From an uncultured Clostridia bacterium (GTDB lineage: Bacteria; Bacillota; Clostridia; TANB77; CAG-508), in assembly GCA_947573445.1 (NCBI GenBank), contig CANPFR010000011.1, positions 1 through 55,476 on the forward strand: a DNA stretch of 55,476 nt, read 5' to 3'. The notes beneath the pieces were generated by a model. It had not been told where the DNA came from, did no database searches, and worked only from the letters and a program-made list of their open reading frames with translations. Below are positions 27,425 through 36,426 of the stretch, piece after piece. Position 1 is the first letter of the stretch; every line of letters starts with the position of its first letter. Both the position numbers and the translations under genes were made by a program.

Positions 27425-28783
27425 TTAAAACGTCTCAATTGTAATCTTAGAACCATAATGCCCTTTAGAAATTGTATCATAAGTCGCAGAATTGGCTGGT
27501 ACTTGGACGATTAAGTTATTGGTTATTTCATCAAAAATACCGATATTATAGCTAGAATTGGCTATATCACTACTATTAATTCTAATTGTTCCACTAAGAC
27601 TTGTACATCCTTTAAATGTATATCTCATATTTGTCACTGAATTTGGAATTATTGGGGCTTCTCTTAAACTTGTACATCCTCGAAATGTACCTTCCATACT
27701 TGTCACTGAATTTAGAATTATTGGGACTTCGCTTAAATTCGTACATCCTGAAAATGTACCTTCCATACTTGTCACTGAATTTGGAATTATTGGGGCTTGG
27801 CTTAAATTCGTACATCCTGAAAATGTACCTTCCATACTTGTCACTGAATTTGGGATTATTGGGACTTGGCTTAAATTCGTACATCCTGAAAATGTATAGC
27901 TCATATCTGTCACTGAATTTGGGATTATTGGAGCTTCGCTTAAACTTGTACATCCTATAAATGTACCTTCCATACTTGTCACTGAATTTGGGACTTCTGG
28001 TGCTTTTGTTATCTGACTACACCCATCAAATGTATAAAGCAAACTGCTTACTGGTTTAAACTCTTCATCTTCCGCTGTTTTTATATACTTTGGTATCACA
28101 ATATTATCAAAATCCGAACCTAAATATGCAGTATCATAGTATGGGCCCTGACTTGTATATCCCTCATTACACAAAGCATACCCCCTATACTGACCATTTT
28201 CCCATTCAGCACCTTGATAAATCCACAAATCCATATTTATTGCCTCTCCATGTACACCAATTCCTAATGTATTACTCTTTTGTTGCTCTGGATGTCTATA
28301 TTTCTCTGGATTTGCATTTGCCTCCTCTAAGAGCTCATCATCTTCACTTATTTCTCCCCATTGAATAGAGCCATCCTCCTGAAGTGTGCCTTTAAGAATT
28401 GCTTTTCCTGTTGTATCCTTCCCTTCATAAACCTTTACGTTATCCCCTGTAGCTTTTACATAATAATCACCTGTCACCTTCCCTGGTTCTAACTTTCCTT
28501 GTATATACTCCTTTGGATTTGAGTTTTCTGTTCCTTCAACATACTTTCCTTCGAAATAGTCGGCTTTGTAGTCTGCCAATAATAATTCCACTTGTTCCTT
28601 GGCAGTAGCTTTTTTGGTTTGGTCAGTTGCATTAGATGCTTTGCCTAGTATTCCATCGCTTCCTGCCATCAAACTAAAACTCACTCCTGCTAAGATTAAT
28701 AGCACAATAATGGTGATAACTAACGCAATGAGCGTTATGCCTCTATTTGACCTTATTAGAGGCCTCTCCTTTGATTTTTTCAT
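27425..28783 (-). CDS. Pilin-like surface protein with BspA-type leucine-rich repeats
   Basis: The N-terminus (NRGITLIALVITIIVLLILAGV) resembles the class III/type IV prepilin signal: a Gly, then a long hydrophobic helix; the Glu expected at +5 is Ala. A pilin-like helix follows (GSDGILGKASNATDQTKKATAKEQ). Residues about 245-410 hold seven repeats of 23 residues, each with a TFxGCTSLSxxPxIPNSVT core, as in BspA/DUF285 leucine-rich repeats. The start is the ATG at 28783, with AAAGGAG upstream. Two related genes lie at 52309-53940 and 54057-55476. It is likely exposed at the surface. Confidence 0.8.
   Translation of the reverse strand: MKKSKERPLIRSNRGITLIALVITIIVLLILAGVSFSLMAGSDGILGKASNATDQTKKATAKEQVELLLADYKADYFEGKYVEGTENSNPKEYIQGKLEPGKVTGDYYVKATGDNVKVYEGKDTTGKAILKGTLQEDGSIQWGEISEDDELLEEANANPEKYRHPEQQKSNTLGIGVHGEAINMDLWIYQGAEWENGQYRGYALCNEGYTSQGPYYDTAYLGSDFDNIVIPKYIKTAEDEEFKPVSSLLYTFDGCSQITKAPEVPNSVTSMEGTFIGCTSLSEAPIIPNSVTDMSYTFSGCTNLSQVPIIPNSVTSMEGTFSGCTNLSQAPIIPNSVTSMEGTFSGCTNLSEVPIILNSVTSMEGTFRGCTSLREAPIIPNSVTNMRYTFKGCTSLSGTIRINSSDIANSSYNIGIFDEITNNLIVQVPANSATYDTISKGHYGSKITIETF
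27553..28050 (-). repeat. Seven tandem 69-bp units coding BspA-like repeats
   Basis: The 23-codon unit is repeated seven times with high DNA identity in the middle copies. Since the unit length is a multiple of three, several other frames stay open across it; they are shadows. High identity suggests recent expansion and possible phase or length variation. Confidence 0.85.
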
Positions 28784-28893
28784 AATTTTCTCCTTTTTCT
28801 CTATTTTCTTCATACTATGTGTTTTTATGCCCTTCTGAGGTGTTCTGGGGCATTTTTTGATATGTTTGTGTGAAAATGAATGATTTTTCATTC
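28784..28893 (-). repeat. Conserved leader of pilin-like genes, copy 1
   Basis: Begins with the palindrome GAATGAAAAATCATTC and ends in an AAAGGAG-type ribosome site. Related leaders occur at 52110-52218 and 53941-54050. Confidence 0.6.
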
Positions 28894-29205
28894 AAAAACA
28901 ACCTGTGTAGGGATGGCGGACCGAGGTCCGACCTCTACAGTGGTTGTTTTTTGGGTTATTTTTGAATAGAAAAATTGCGTGGATGTTTTTGATAATTTTT
29001 GATGGAGCAATTGCGTTGGAGATTGGGTCGACGTGGAAGTCGACCCCTACATTATGTCTTGTAAAATTACATGTGTGTGTGTGTGTGTACAGCGACAAGG
29101 CTTTCAGCCCCTTGGGTAAATTTCGTTTTCATCTTTTGTTTTCCTTTCTTAATCTATTCAGTAATACTTTTCTTGTTTTCACTTATTGCTTATCGTTTTT
29201 TATTT
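28894..29205. other. Intergenic region with palindromes and a TG microsatellite
   Basis: No gene seen. Between the pilin-like leader and the end of pgi it holds a long palindrome (28898-28950), a perfect GGGTCGAC/GTCGACCC stem (29025-29032 with 29039-29046) and a TG dinucleotide run of about eight units (29072-29088). Confidence 0.6.
28898..28950. repeat. Long palindrome, possible dispersed repeat
   Basis: ACAACC (28898-28903) pairs with GGTTGT (28942-28947), with inner pairing CGGACC/GGTCCG and GTAG/CTAC, and a T-run on the plus strand. Base composition is much richer in GC than its surroundings, as for mobile REP-like palindromes. Confidence 0.55.
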
Positions 29206-30507
29206 CTAATATCCTGGCTTTTCCAATAAATGGAACATATTTTTCTTATATTCCTCCACTCCTGGTTGGTTAAATGGATTCACCCCAAGTAAATAGCCAG
29301 ACATAGCAACTGCCTTTTCGAAGAAATAAATTAATTCTCCTATATTTTCTTCATCTAATCGTTCAATTTCAATTAATAAATTTGGTACATTTCCATTCAC
29401 ATGTGCTTGAATCGTCCCTTCCATAGCTTTGCTATTGATATACCCTAGTTCTTTTCCTGCCAAATAATTTAAACCATCTAAGTTTTGTTCATCTGGTTGA
29501 ACACTGATTTCAGATGAATTTTGGGCAACTTTCAAAACAGTCTCCATTAAATTTCTTTCTCCATCTTGGATGTATTGTCCCATAGAATGTAAATCTGTTG
29601 TTAAATCAACGCCTGCTGGAAAAATTCCTTTTTTGTCTTTGCCCTCACTTTCTCCATACAGTTGTTTCCACCATTCTGTAAAATAATGCAATTTAGGTTC
29701 ATAATTAGCTAAAATTTCAATCGTTTTTCCAGATTTATACAATAGATTGCGAATCAAAGCATATTTGTAACAATCATTATATTTGATTTCTGGATCATTG
29801 TATTTATCTTGGGCAAGTTTAGCTCCCAGCATTAGTTGTTCAATATCAATTCCAGCTACTGCAATCGGCAATAATCCAACAGCTGTTAAAACTGAAAATC
29901 TCCCACCAACATTGTCTGGAATAACAAATGCTTCATACTTTTCTTTATCAGCCAATGTTTTCAAAGCACCTTTTTCTTTATCTGTTGTAACATAAATTCT
30001 TTTTTGTGCTTCCTTGGTACCATATTTGGTCTCCAAAACTTCTCTAAAAATACGAAATGCAATTGCTGGTTCAGTTGTCGTTCCCGATTTTGAAATCACA
30101 TTAACAGAAATGTTTTTATCAGCAATCAAATCTAATAAATCATTCATATAAACTGGACTAATATTATTTCCCACATATATAATTTGTGGTGTTTTTCTTT
30201 TTGTTTTCGTTTGCAAGTTGTAAAAAGAATTAGTCATTGTATCAATCACAGCTCTTGCACCGAGATAAGAACCACCAATTCCAATCACAATCAAAACATC
30301 AGAATCTTTTTGGATTTTGGTTGCCGCTTTTTTGATTCTTTCAAATTCTGCTTTATCAAAATTAGTTGGTAATTCTACCCATCCCAAAAAAGCATCTTTT
30401 TTGCTTACATTTTGGTTGATATGATTGTGAATTCTTGCAATTTCCTGACTGTATTCTTGAAACACTTTTTCATTTATGCTAGAATTTTCAAAATTAAATT
30501 TAATCAT
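29206..30507 (-). CDS. pgi: Glucose-6-phosphate isomerase
   Basis: Interconverts glucose-6-phosphate and fructose-6-phosphate. The 433-residue length fits the shorter Firmicutes form. Motifs: [54 protein letters not shown] and the C-terminal [13 protein letters not shown]. It is divergent from glmS, whose substrate is fructose-6-phosphate, so the shared upstream region sets the split of hexose phosphate into wall synthesis. AAAGGAGG precedes the ATG; a TTAGAC-N18-TATAAC promoter is possible. Confidence 0.97.
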   Translation of the reverse strand: MIKFNFENSSINEKVFQEYSQEIARIHNHINQNVSKKDAFLGWVELPTNFDKAEFERIKKAATKIQKDSDVLIVIGIGGSYLGARAVIDTMTNSFYNLQTKTKRKTPQIIYVGNNISPVYMNDLLDLIADKNISVNVISKSGTTTEPAIAFRIFREVLETKYGTKEAQKRIYVTTDKEKGALKTLADKEKYEAFVIPDNVGGRFSVLTAVGLLPIAVAGIDIEQLMLGAKLAQDKYNDPEIKYNDCYKYALIRNLLYKSGKTIEILANYEPKLHYFTEWWKQLYGESEGKDKKGIFPAGVDLTTDLHSMGQYIQDGERNLMETVLKVAQNSSEISVQPDEQNLDGLNYLAGKELGYINSKAMEGTIQAHVNGNVPNLLIEIERLDEENIGELIYFFEKAVAMSGYLLGVNPFNQPGVEEYKKNMFHLLEKPGY

Positions 30508-30647
30508 TGTAACCTCCTTTATTTTTATTTTGTTATTTTAGTTATATCATAAAAATAATTTTCTGTCTAACTTTTTTCAAAATTTCACAAAATGAACACA
30601 ATTAACATATATAATATATCATATTAAAAACACAAAAGGAGGATTTT

Positions 30648-32486
30648 ATGTGTGGTATAGTTGGATATATAGGAAATAAAAAAGCCAAATCCATTTTAAT
30701 CGATGGCCTTACAAAATTAGAATACAGAGGTTACGATTCAGCTGGGCTTACGATTATGGAAAATGAAAATTTTAAAACACTAAAAAATAAAGGAAGAGTA
30801 AAAGAATTATCTGAATTAGTCAATCAAGAATCTTTAACAGGAACCATTGGAATTGCTCATACTCGTTGGGCTACACATGGTAAACCTTCATCTGAAAATT
30901 CACATCCCCATAATGATAATTCAAATACATTTTCTGTTGTACATAATGGAATTGTTGAAAATCACATTGAACTAAAAAACTTTTTGAAAGATCATGATTA
31001 TCACTTTTTATCAGAAACCGATACTGAAGTAATTCCCAATTTAATTCATTATTATTTTGCACAAGAAGAAAATGAGACAAAAGAAGCCTTTTTAAAGGCT
31101 GTTCATCAAACATGTCATCACTTAAAAGGAAGTTTTGCAATAGGCGTTCTTTCAACACACTTCCCTGACATCATGATTGTGGTTCGAAAAGATAGTCCTC
31201 TTGTCATTGGTAAAGGAGATGGAGAAAACTTTATCAGTTCTGACATTCCAGCTTATCTAGCCTTTACTAGAAACTTTTATCTTTTAAAAGACAACGAATT
31301 TGCTATTTTATCAAAAGAAAATATTGCATTTTATGATGATAACTTACATCCACTCACCAAAGAGAGCAAAAAGATTGAATGGAACGCCACTTCTGCCGAG
31401 AAAAATGGCTATGAAGATTTTATGTTAAAAGAAATTTACGAACAACCAACGGCCATTCGCGAAACCATTGGTTCTCATTTAATGGCTGGTCAATCTTGCC
31501 GATTTGATGAATTACCTTTCACAAAAGATTTTTTAAATTCCATTCAAAAAATCTATATTGTAGCTTGTGGAACTGCAATGCATGCTGGATTAACTGCAAA
31601 AACCATGTTAGAAAATATTTGTGAAATTCCAACAGAAGTAGATATTGCTTCAGAATTTAGGTATCGCAAACCTCTCATCAATAAGAATACCTTATGCATT
31701 TTCATTTCTCAATCTGGAGAAACTGCTGACACACTTGCTGCCTTAAAATTAGCCAAATCAAAAGGAGCCACAACACTCGCTATCTCAAATGTGGAAGGCA
31801 GTTCAATTACACGAGAAGCTGACTTTGTAACCTATACACATGCTGGACCAGAAATCGCTGTTGCCTCAACAAAAGCTTACACTTCTCAAATTACTTTGTT
31901 AGCAATTATGGTGCTTTATTTTGCAGAAATTCTAGAAAAAAATACTTCTACTTTACAAGATATCAAAAATTCGATTTTAGAATTACCAACCAAAGCTGAA
32001 CAACTTTTGAGTAATCTGACAGAAATCAAAAATTTTGCAAAGGAAGTGTATCAAAATAAAGATGTCTTTTTCCTTGGCAGAGGACTTGATTACAATACAG
32101 CAGCAGAAAGTTCATTAAAACTAAAGGAAATTTCCTACATTCATTCTGAGGCTTTTTTCAGTGGAGAACTAAAGCATGGTCCAATCGCATTGATCGAAAA
32201 CGATACGCTTGTAGTTTCCATTTTAACAGTTCCTGATTTGATTGAAAAATCAATTAGTAACATTCAAGAAGTCATCACTCGTGGTGCTAAAACACTTATC
32301 ATTACAGACAAAAATGTGGAAAATACCAATTTTACCAAAATTATAAAAATACCAGAAACCAATCATTTCTTATCACCAATTTTATCGATTATACCACTTC
32401 AACTATTTGCTTATTATATTACAAAACAAAAAGGCTTAGATGTCGATAAACCAAGAAATTTGGCGAAATCTGTAACAGTTGAATAA
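30648..32486 (+). CDS. glmS: Glutamine--fructose-6-phosphate aminotransferase
   Basis: Makes glucosamine-6-phosphate, the entry to peptidoglycan precursors. The 612-residue protein starts MCGIVGYIG with the catalytic Cys2, has LEYRGYDSAG and HTRWATHG in the glutaminase half, two SIS domains with FISQSGETADTLAALK, and the C-terminal DVDKPRNLAKSVTVE. AAAGGAGG precedes the ATG. I see no glmS ribozyme in the 140-bp upstream region. A diverged copy of its last ~80 bases lies 520 bp downstream. Confidence 0.98.
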   Translation: MCGIVGYIGNKKAKSILIDGLTKLEYRGYDSAGLTIMENENFKTLKNKGRVKELSELVNQESLTGTIGIAHTRWATHGKPSSENSHPHNDNSNTFSVVHNGIVENHIELKNFLKDHDYHFLSETDTEVIPNLIHYYFAQEENETKEAFLKAVHQTCHHLKGSFAIGVLSTHFPDIMIVVRKDSPLVIGKGDGENFISSDIPAYLAFTRNFYLLKDNEFAILSKENIAFYDDNLHPLTKESKKIEWNATSAEKNGYEDFMLKEIYEQPTAIRETIGSHLMAGQSCRFDELPFTKDFLNSIQKIYIVACGTAMHAGLTAKTMLENICEIPTEVDIASEFRYRKPLINKNTLCIFISQSGETADTLAALKLAKSKGATTLAISNVEGSSITREADFVTYTHAGPEIAVASTKAYTSQITLLAIMVLYFAEILEKNTSTLQDIKNSILELPTKAEQLLSNLTEIKNFAKEVYQNKDVFFLGRGLDYNTAAESSLKLKEISYIHSEAFFSGELKHGPIALIENDTLVVSILTVPDLIEKSISNIQEVITRGAKTLIITDKNVENTNFTKIIKIPETNHFLSPILSIIPLQLFAYYITKQKGLDVDKPRNLAKSVTVE

Positions 32487-32522
32487 AAAACAACCCTGTA
32501 TATGTAAATAGGAGGAAGAAAT

Positions 32523-32942
32523 ATGGAAAGTTAGATAACATTTGCTAGAAACTATTACGAAACAGTTATTTTCCCAGAGCAACTGACAAAAAAAGTTAAA
32601 AAATGCCTAGAAACAGAAATAGAGCGGGCATTAAAAGAAGAAACTGTTAGGTGTTTTTGTAATTATGATTCCTCAACAGTGAGTTGTTGCCTTCGTCTGT
32701 TCGAAGATAGATATGAGGAGATAGAAGAGTTTTACGATGACTTTCGCTCTGTCGAAACGTTTCACAGAGCCCAAGAAATTCATGATTGGTTAAGTAAATT
32801 CGACTGGAAAATAACTTTTCCAATCGAAGAATCAGACGAACATGGAAATCCACTATTAGTAGGAGTTGAGTTAGTAGCAGAAACTCCTATCGAGTCTATA
32901 GCTCCTATCGAATCTATAAAAAAAAGGGGGGAATGGAAATAA
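32523..32942 (+). pseudogene. Unknown gene with an early in-frame TAG
   Basis: After an AGGAGG site, ATG at 32523 is followed by TAG at 32532-32534, then an open frame to 32942 with coding character (TFARNYYETVIFPEQ, LFEDRYEEIEEFYDDF, AQEIHDWLSKFDWKITFPIEE). The frame contains a CGG at 32625 that is read through without a shift, unlike the core genes. No ATG lies downstream of the TAG until the end; only a GTG at 32679. The family is unknown to me. It lies between the two glmS tails, so it probably came in with them and is decaying. Confidence 0.55.
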
Positions 32943-32953
32943 GTAAGGGGGAA

Positions 32954-32978
32954 GCTGTCCAAATGGGCAGTTTTTTCC
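32954..32978 (+). terminator. Terminator after the broken unknown gene
   Basis: AGCTGTCC pairs with GGGCAGTT around an AAAT loop, then TTTTTT. Confidence 0.75.
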
Positions 32979-33001
32979 TGTTTCAGATTTTATTCATTAG
33001 G

Positions 33002-33085
33002 CCACTTCAATTGTTTTCTTTATGTTATAGACTTAGATATCGATAAACCAAGAAATTTGGCAAAATCTGTGACGGTTGAATCGTA
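33002..33085 (+). repeat. Diverged duplicate of the glmS 3' end
   Basis: Compared with 32394-32486 this matches CCACTTCAA at the start and then, after a short deletion, GATAAACCAAGAAATTTGGC and AAATCTGT.AC.GTTGAA. Frame is broken, so it is a relic. It brackets the segment carrying the broken unknown gene. Confidence 0.8.
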
Positions 33086-33165
33086 AAACAATTGACAATT
33101 ACCTAAATATATTATAAAATAATATTGTACAAAATCATAGAAGTCTAGAAAAGGAGGAAAAAAAC

Positions 33166-33417
33166 ATGTGGTCTCCAATTGATGAGTATTTTAGTCAAGT
33201 CGGTCATAGTTCTTTTTCACCATTAAAAACACGGAAGTTATCTACTGGCGATCTTACTGGCGTGCAATCCAAACATAGTGAAGTATTTTACATTCATGTT
33301 TGGGAGCCAGAACAAAAAAAACATGTTCCCAAACTTGTAGATCGGGATTCGAATGAAGTCATTTGGGATTCAGTACAAGGAAAATATGTTCCCAAAACTG
33401 AAATTGATTCGCCTTAA
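33166..33417 (+). CDS. Small hypothetical protein (83 aa)
   Basis: Hydrophilic, with an inner repeat (KKHVPKLVDRDSNEVIWD then GKYVPK). No signal or membrane segment; family unknown. AAAAGGAGG precedes the ATG and a good terminator follows the stop. Codon 23 is CGG (33232-33234). Here zero frame looks coding on both sides, while the +1 frame gives a 58-residue product with a hydrophobic, uncharacteristic tail. It is therefore an exception to the CGG rule, or the CGG is used here to produce two products. It lies next to the duplicated glmS tail and may be foreign. Confidence 0.55.
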   Translation: MWSPIDEYFSQVGHSSFSPLKTRKLSTGDLTGVQSKHSEVFYIHVWEPEQKKHVPKLVDRDSNEVIWDSVQGKYVPKTEIDSP

Positions 33418-33423
33418 TTCCTT

Positions 33424-33465
33424 AATCAGGTGCTTTTGTATTATTATATGGCACCTGATTTTTTA
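33424..33465 (+). terminator. Terminator of the 83-aa protein gene
   Basis: AATCAGGTGC (33424-33433) pairs with GCACCTGATT (33451-33460), followed by TTTTTT. Confidence 0.85.
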
Positions 33466-33525
33466 TTACGAATTCTACAACATAATGAAAAATAATAATA
33501 AACAAAATCTCAATTAAAACAAGCG

Positions 33526-33560
33526 AAGTGTATTATTCCGTCATCGGAACAATACACTTT
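33526..33560. terminator. Terminator of the beta-CASP nuclease gene
   Basis: AAGTGTATTATTCCG (33526-33540) pairs with CGGAACAATACACTT (33545-33559) with one mismatch. T-rich on the plus side, moderately so on the minus side. Confidence 0.75.
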
Positions 33561-33569
33561 TTTACGTAT

Positions 33570-35214
33570 TTATGAAATCAATTTCTCAATCTGTTCTTGA
33601 ATTTCCTTAATACGATGATTCATCTGAATCACATCCAAGTCATTTGTATTAATATCCTCTTTTACCACATTTTCAATATCTTCAATTTGCTCTTTCAAAT
33701 TTTCGATTCTTTCCAAAACATCTAATCTTAAGAATACTTGATCATAATTTACAATTTTCTCTTCTCTTTCTAGCAATTCAGGTGTTTCACTCAATTCATA
33801 TGACTCTCCAAAACTTGGAATTGTAACTGGAATTTTAGCCGTTTCTTCTATTTTCTGTTTCAGAACTTCTTGTCCTTCAATTTCACCATGCACCAAGAAA
33901 ATATGTTTTGGTTTATGAATAAAAGAATATACAAAATTTAATAACCATTCTTGGTCTGCATGACCAGAATACCCTTCTATATATTCAATTCTAGCATTTA
34001 CTGCAATTTCTTCTCCCAGTATTTTAACCTTTTTAGCCCCCTCTACGATACTTCTTCCTAAAGTACCTGGAGCTTGATATCCCACAAACAAAATCGTATT
34101 CTTTGCATCCCATAAATTATGTTTCAAATGATGCTTGATTCTTCCTACTTCACACATTCCACTTGCTGACAAAATAATAGCTGGTTCATCGCTAGCATTT
34201 AATGCTTTGGATTCCTCTGCTGTTTTGGTAAATTGTAAACCTGGAAAATCCAGTGGATTATCTCCTGATTTGATTTTTTCCTTGATTTCATCCTCAAATA
34301 AATCCATATTTTTCTTGAAAATTTCAGTTGCTGAGATAGCAAGAGGACTATCTACATAAACTGGAATATTCATCAGTGTTTGGTATTTTTTAAAAAATTC
34401 CTCATCTTGTCCATATTCATCCTTTAATTTGTCGATTTCATATAAAATCTCTTGGGTTCTCCCTACTGCAAAAGAAGGGATAACAACGGTTCCACCTTTG
34501 TCTAATGTACTGGATACAATGTCCAAAAATAACCTAGCTTTTTCGTCATTTCTGATATGAAGTCGATTTCCATAAGTAGATTCCATGATTAAATAATCTG
34601 CACTTTCTATCATTGTTGGAGAATCCAGTAATGGTAAGTCATTATTGCCTAAATCTCCTGTAAATACAGCTTTTGTCGTTTTACCATTCTCTTTTACCCA
34701 CACTTCAATAACGCTAGACCCTAACATGTGGCCAGCATCATTAAAACGAACACTTATGTTTTCATCAATTTCTATAATTTCGTCATATTTGACAGGTACA
34801 AAATATGGCAAGCATTCATATGCCTCCTCTGCTGTATACAACGGTGGTAATTCTTCTTTTCCTTCTCTTTTTCGCTTTTTATTTTGCCACTCAATTTCTA
34901 CTTCTTGAATATGACCACTATCTGGTAACATAATTTCACACAAATCACAAGTTGCTTTATGTGCATAAATTGGATTCGCATACCCTTCTTTACAAAGCTT
35001 TGGAATGCGACCTGCATGATCAATGTGAGCATGTGTCAGCAACATAAAATCAATGCTTTGGATATCAAATAAAAAAGGATCTGAATTTTCCAATTCTTGT
35101 GTCACTTTCCCCTGATACATGCCACAATCCACCAAAAATTTTTTACCGAGACGTTTCTACTAAAAAATTGGATCCTGTAACTGTTTGTGCAGCACCTAAA
35201 AATGTTATTTTCAT
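33570..35214 (-). CDS. Beta-CASP metallo-beta-lactamase nuclease, read through a +1 shift at CGG
   Basis: This is an RNA-processing-type MBL fold protein of the CPSF/YsgI-like group: THAHIDHAGRIPKL, DAGHMLGSS, VFTGDLG, the beta-CASP PSFAVGRTQEIL and the final VHGE. Translation must start at the ATG at 35214 (AAGGAGG upstream) to give MKITFLGAAQTVTGSNFLVETS. Codon 23 is CGG (35146-35148) and the next zero-frame codon is TAA. Skipping C gives GGT AAA AAA TTT and SGKKFLVDCGMYQG, the conserved first strand of the fold. Total 547 residues. A caller starting at 35135 would lose this strand. Confidence 0.93.
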
Positions 35215-35225
35215 ACTATTCCTCC

Positions 35226-36395
35226 TTAATGAAATATATTTATCTTTTTCTTTTTTCGAATGATAATATCTTTTTTATTACCTTTCCATTTTATTTTTGT
35301 TTGTTTTTCAAAAACTTCTTTATCATAAACTTTGATAAAAAGATAATCTCTTTCCATTTCTAAATAAATCTTAATTTGTTCCAAATCAATGATTCTGGTA
35401 TCCAATATATATTGAAAAACCTGAAAATTCGTTTCAATATCCATACTGATAATCTTCAAAATCCCCAATTTACAAGCCTTTGTAACCACCAATTTTAATG
35501 CATGTTGAAAAGGCTTGCTAAGCTCTGGACAATTCTTGATAAGTTCACCTTCTCCAAAGTTTAAATTTTGAAAAAGTCTTAGTTGATAAAAAATCTTCAA
35601 AATTTCTTCTCGTAAAGAAATATCTTTTATCTTTTTTTCAATTATTTTCAAAAAATTCTTTTGTAAATCAATTAAGGCTTTTCGCATTTCCGTTTCTTCC
35701 ACATTTTTCGAAACACAATCCAATACATTACAAAATGCAAAATAATACTCCTCATTTCCTGTTATTCGTTGAATGTAATCTTTTAGTTCAGCCAAATAAT
35801 TCTTTCTACCTTTTGCATCAGTTCGCCATTTATAAAGAAACAACTCTCCTTTAATCATCATAATGTTTTGGTAAATTAGATTAGCCACATAATCCATTTT
35901 TTCATTTTCATTAATGTCCCAAGACCAACCATTGAAATTTTTCAAAATTTCTACCGTATTTTGCTTATATCCTTTTACCAACAAATTCTGCAATATTTCC
36001 TTAAAAGGAAAATCCTTTTTGACAAAAAAGTACTTAGGCTGAATATCTGCAATTGCTTCCAACATAGCAATTTCAGTTGGATAAGCTAAAATACTTCTTT
36101 CTTTTGTATTGGTAAGCGTTTGCACCTTATTTTTGACAAGCAAAGTAGCCTGAGTTGACTCAGGCTCCACAATTTTTATATGGTCACAATAATTTTTTAT
36201 CGCCTCTAACATAGCATCCAAAAAGACATCTTTGGATATACAATCTACTTTTACACCAGAATAATCTTTATAGGAAATCTCTAGCTTGTAAATCATGCTT
36301 AATAACAAACTTTTCGCAATAGAGGAAAACGTTTTTTGCTCTAAAATTTCTTCTAATAAATTATGATAATCTTTTAATTTAGAAAAAAATTTCAT
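35226..36395 (-). CDS. Conserved hypothetical protein (389 aa)
   Basis: I recognise no characterised domain. The product is helical, soluble, rich in Lys, Ile and Leu, with a basic C-terminus ending in several Lys/Arg (IIIRKKKKIN). No signal peptide. It is encoded 31 nt after ftsK and 11 nt before the beta-CASP nuclease, all on one strand, so it is probably co-transcribed with both. The ATG has GAGAGGAG upstream. Confidence 0.7.
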   Translation of the reverse strand: MKFFSKLKDYHNLLEEILEQKTFSSIAKSLLLSMIYKLEISYKDYSGVKVDCISKDVFLDAMLEAIKNYCDHIKIVEPESTQATLLVKNKVQTLTNTKERSILAYPTEIAMLEAIADIQPKYFFVKKDFPFKEILQNLLVKGYKQNTVEILKNFNGWSWDINENEKMDYVANLIYQNIMMIKGELFLYKWRTDAKGRKNYLAELKDYIQRITGNEEYYFAFCNVLDCVSKNVEETEMRKALIDLQKNFLKIIEKKIKDISLREEILKIFYQLRLFQNLNFGEGELIKNCPELSKPFQHALKLVVTKACKLGILKIISMDIETNFQVFQYILDTRIIDLEQIKIYLEMERDYLFIKVYDKEVFEKQTKIKWKGNKKDIIIRKKKKINIFH

Positions 36396-36426
36396 TCATT
36401 GCTCTCCTCTCTTTAAAAAACTAATA

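Noticed and set aside
27558..27960. Several ~113-residue repeat-rich frames on both strands over the BspA array
   Set aside because: They arise because the 69-bp unit is a multiple of three; no starts with ribosome sites; shadows of the pilin-like gene.
30508..30647. glmS ribozyme upstream of glmS
   Set aside because: The 140-bp region is too short and AT-rich, and no ribozyme core was seen.
33166..33417. CGG at 33232 as an eighth +1 shift site
   Set aside because: The +1 product has an unlikely hydrophobic tail, while zero frame keeps coding character up to a stop right before a terminator. Kept as an exception instead.
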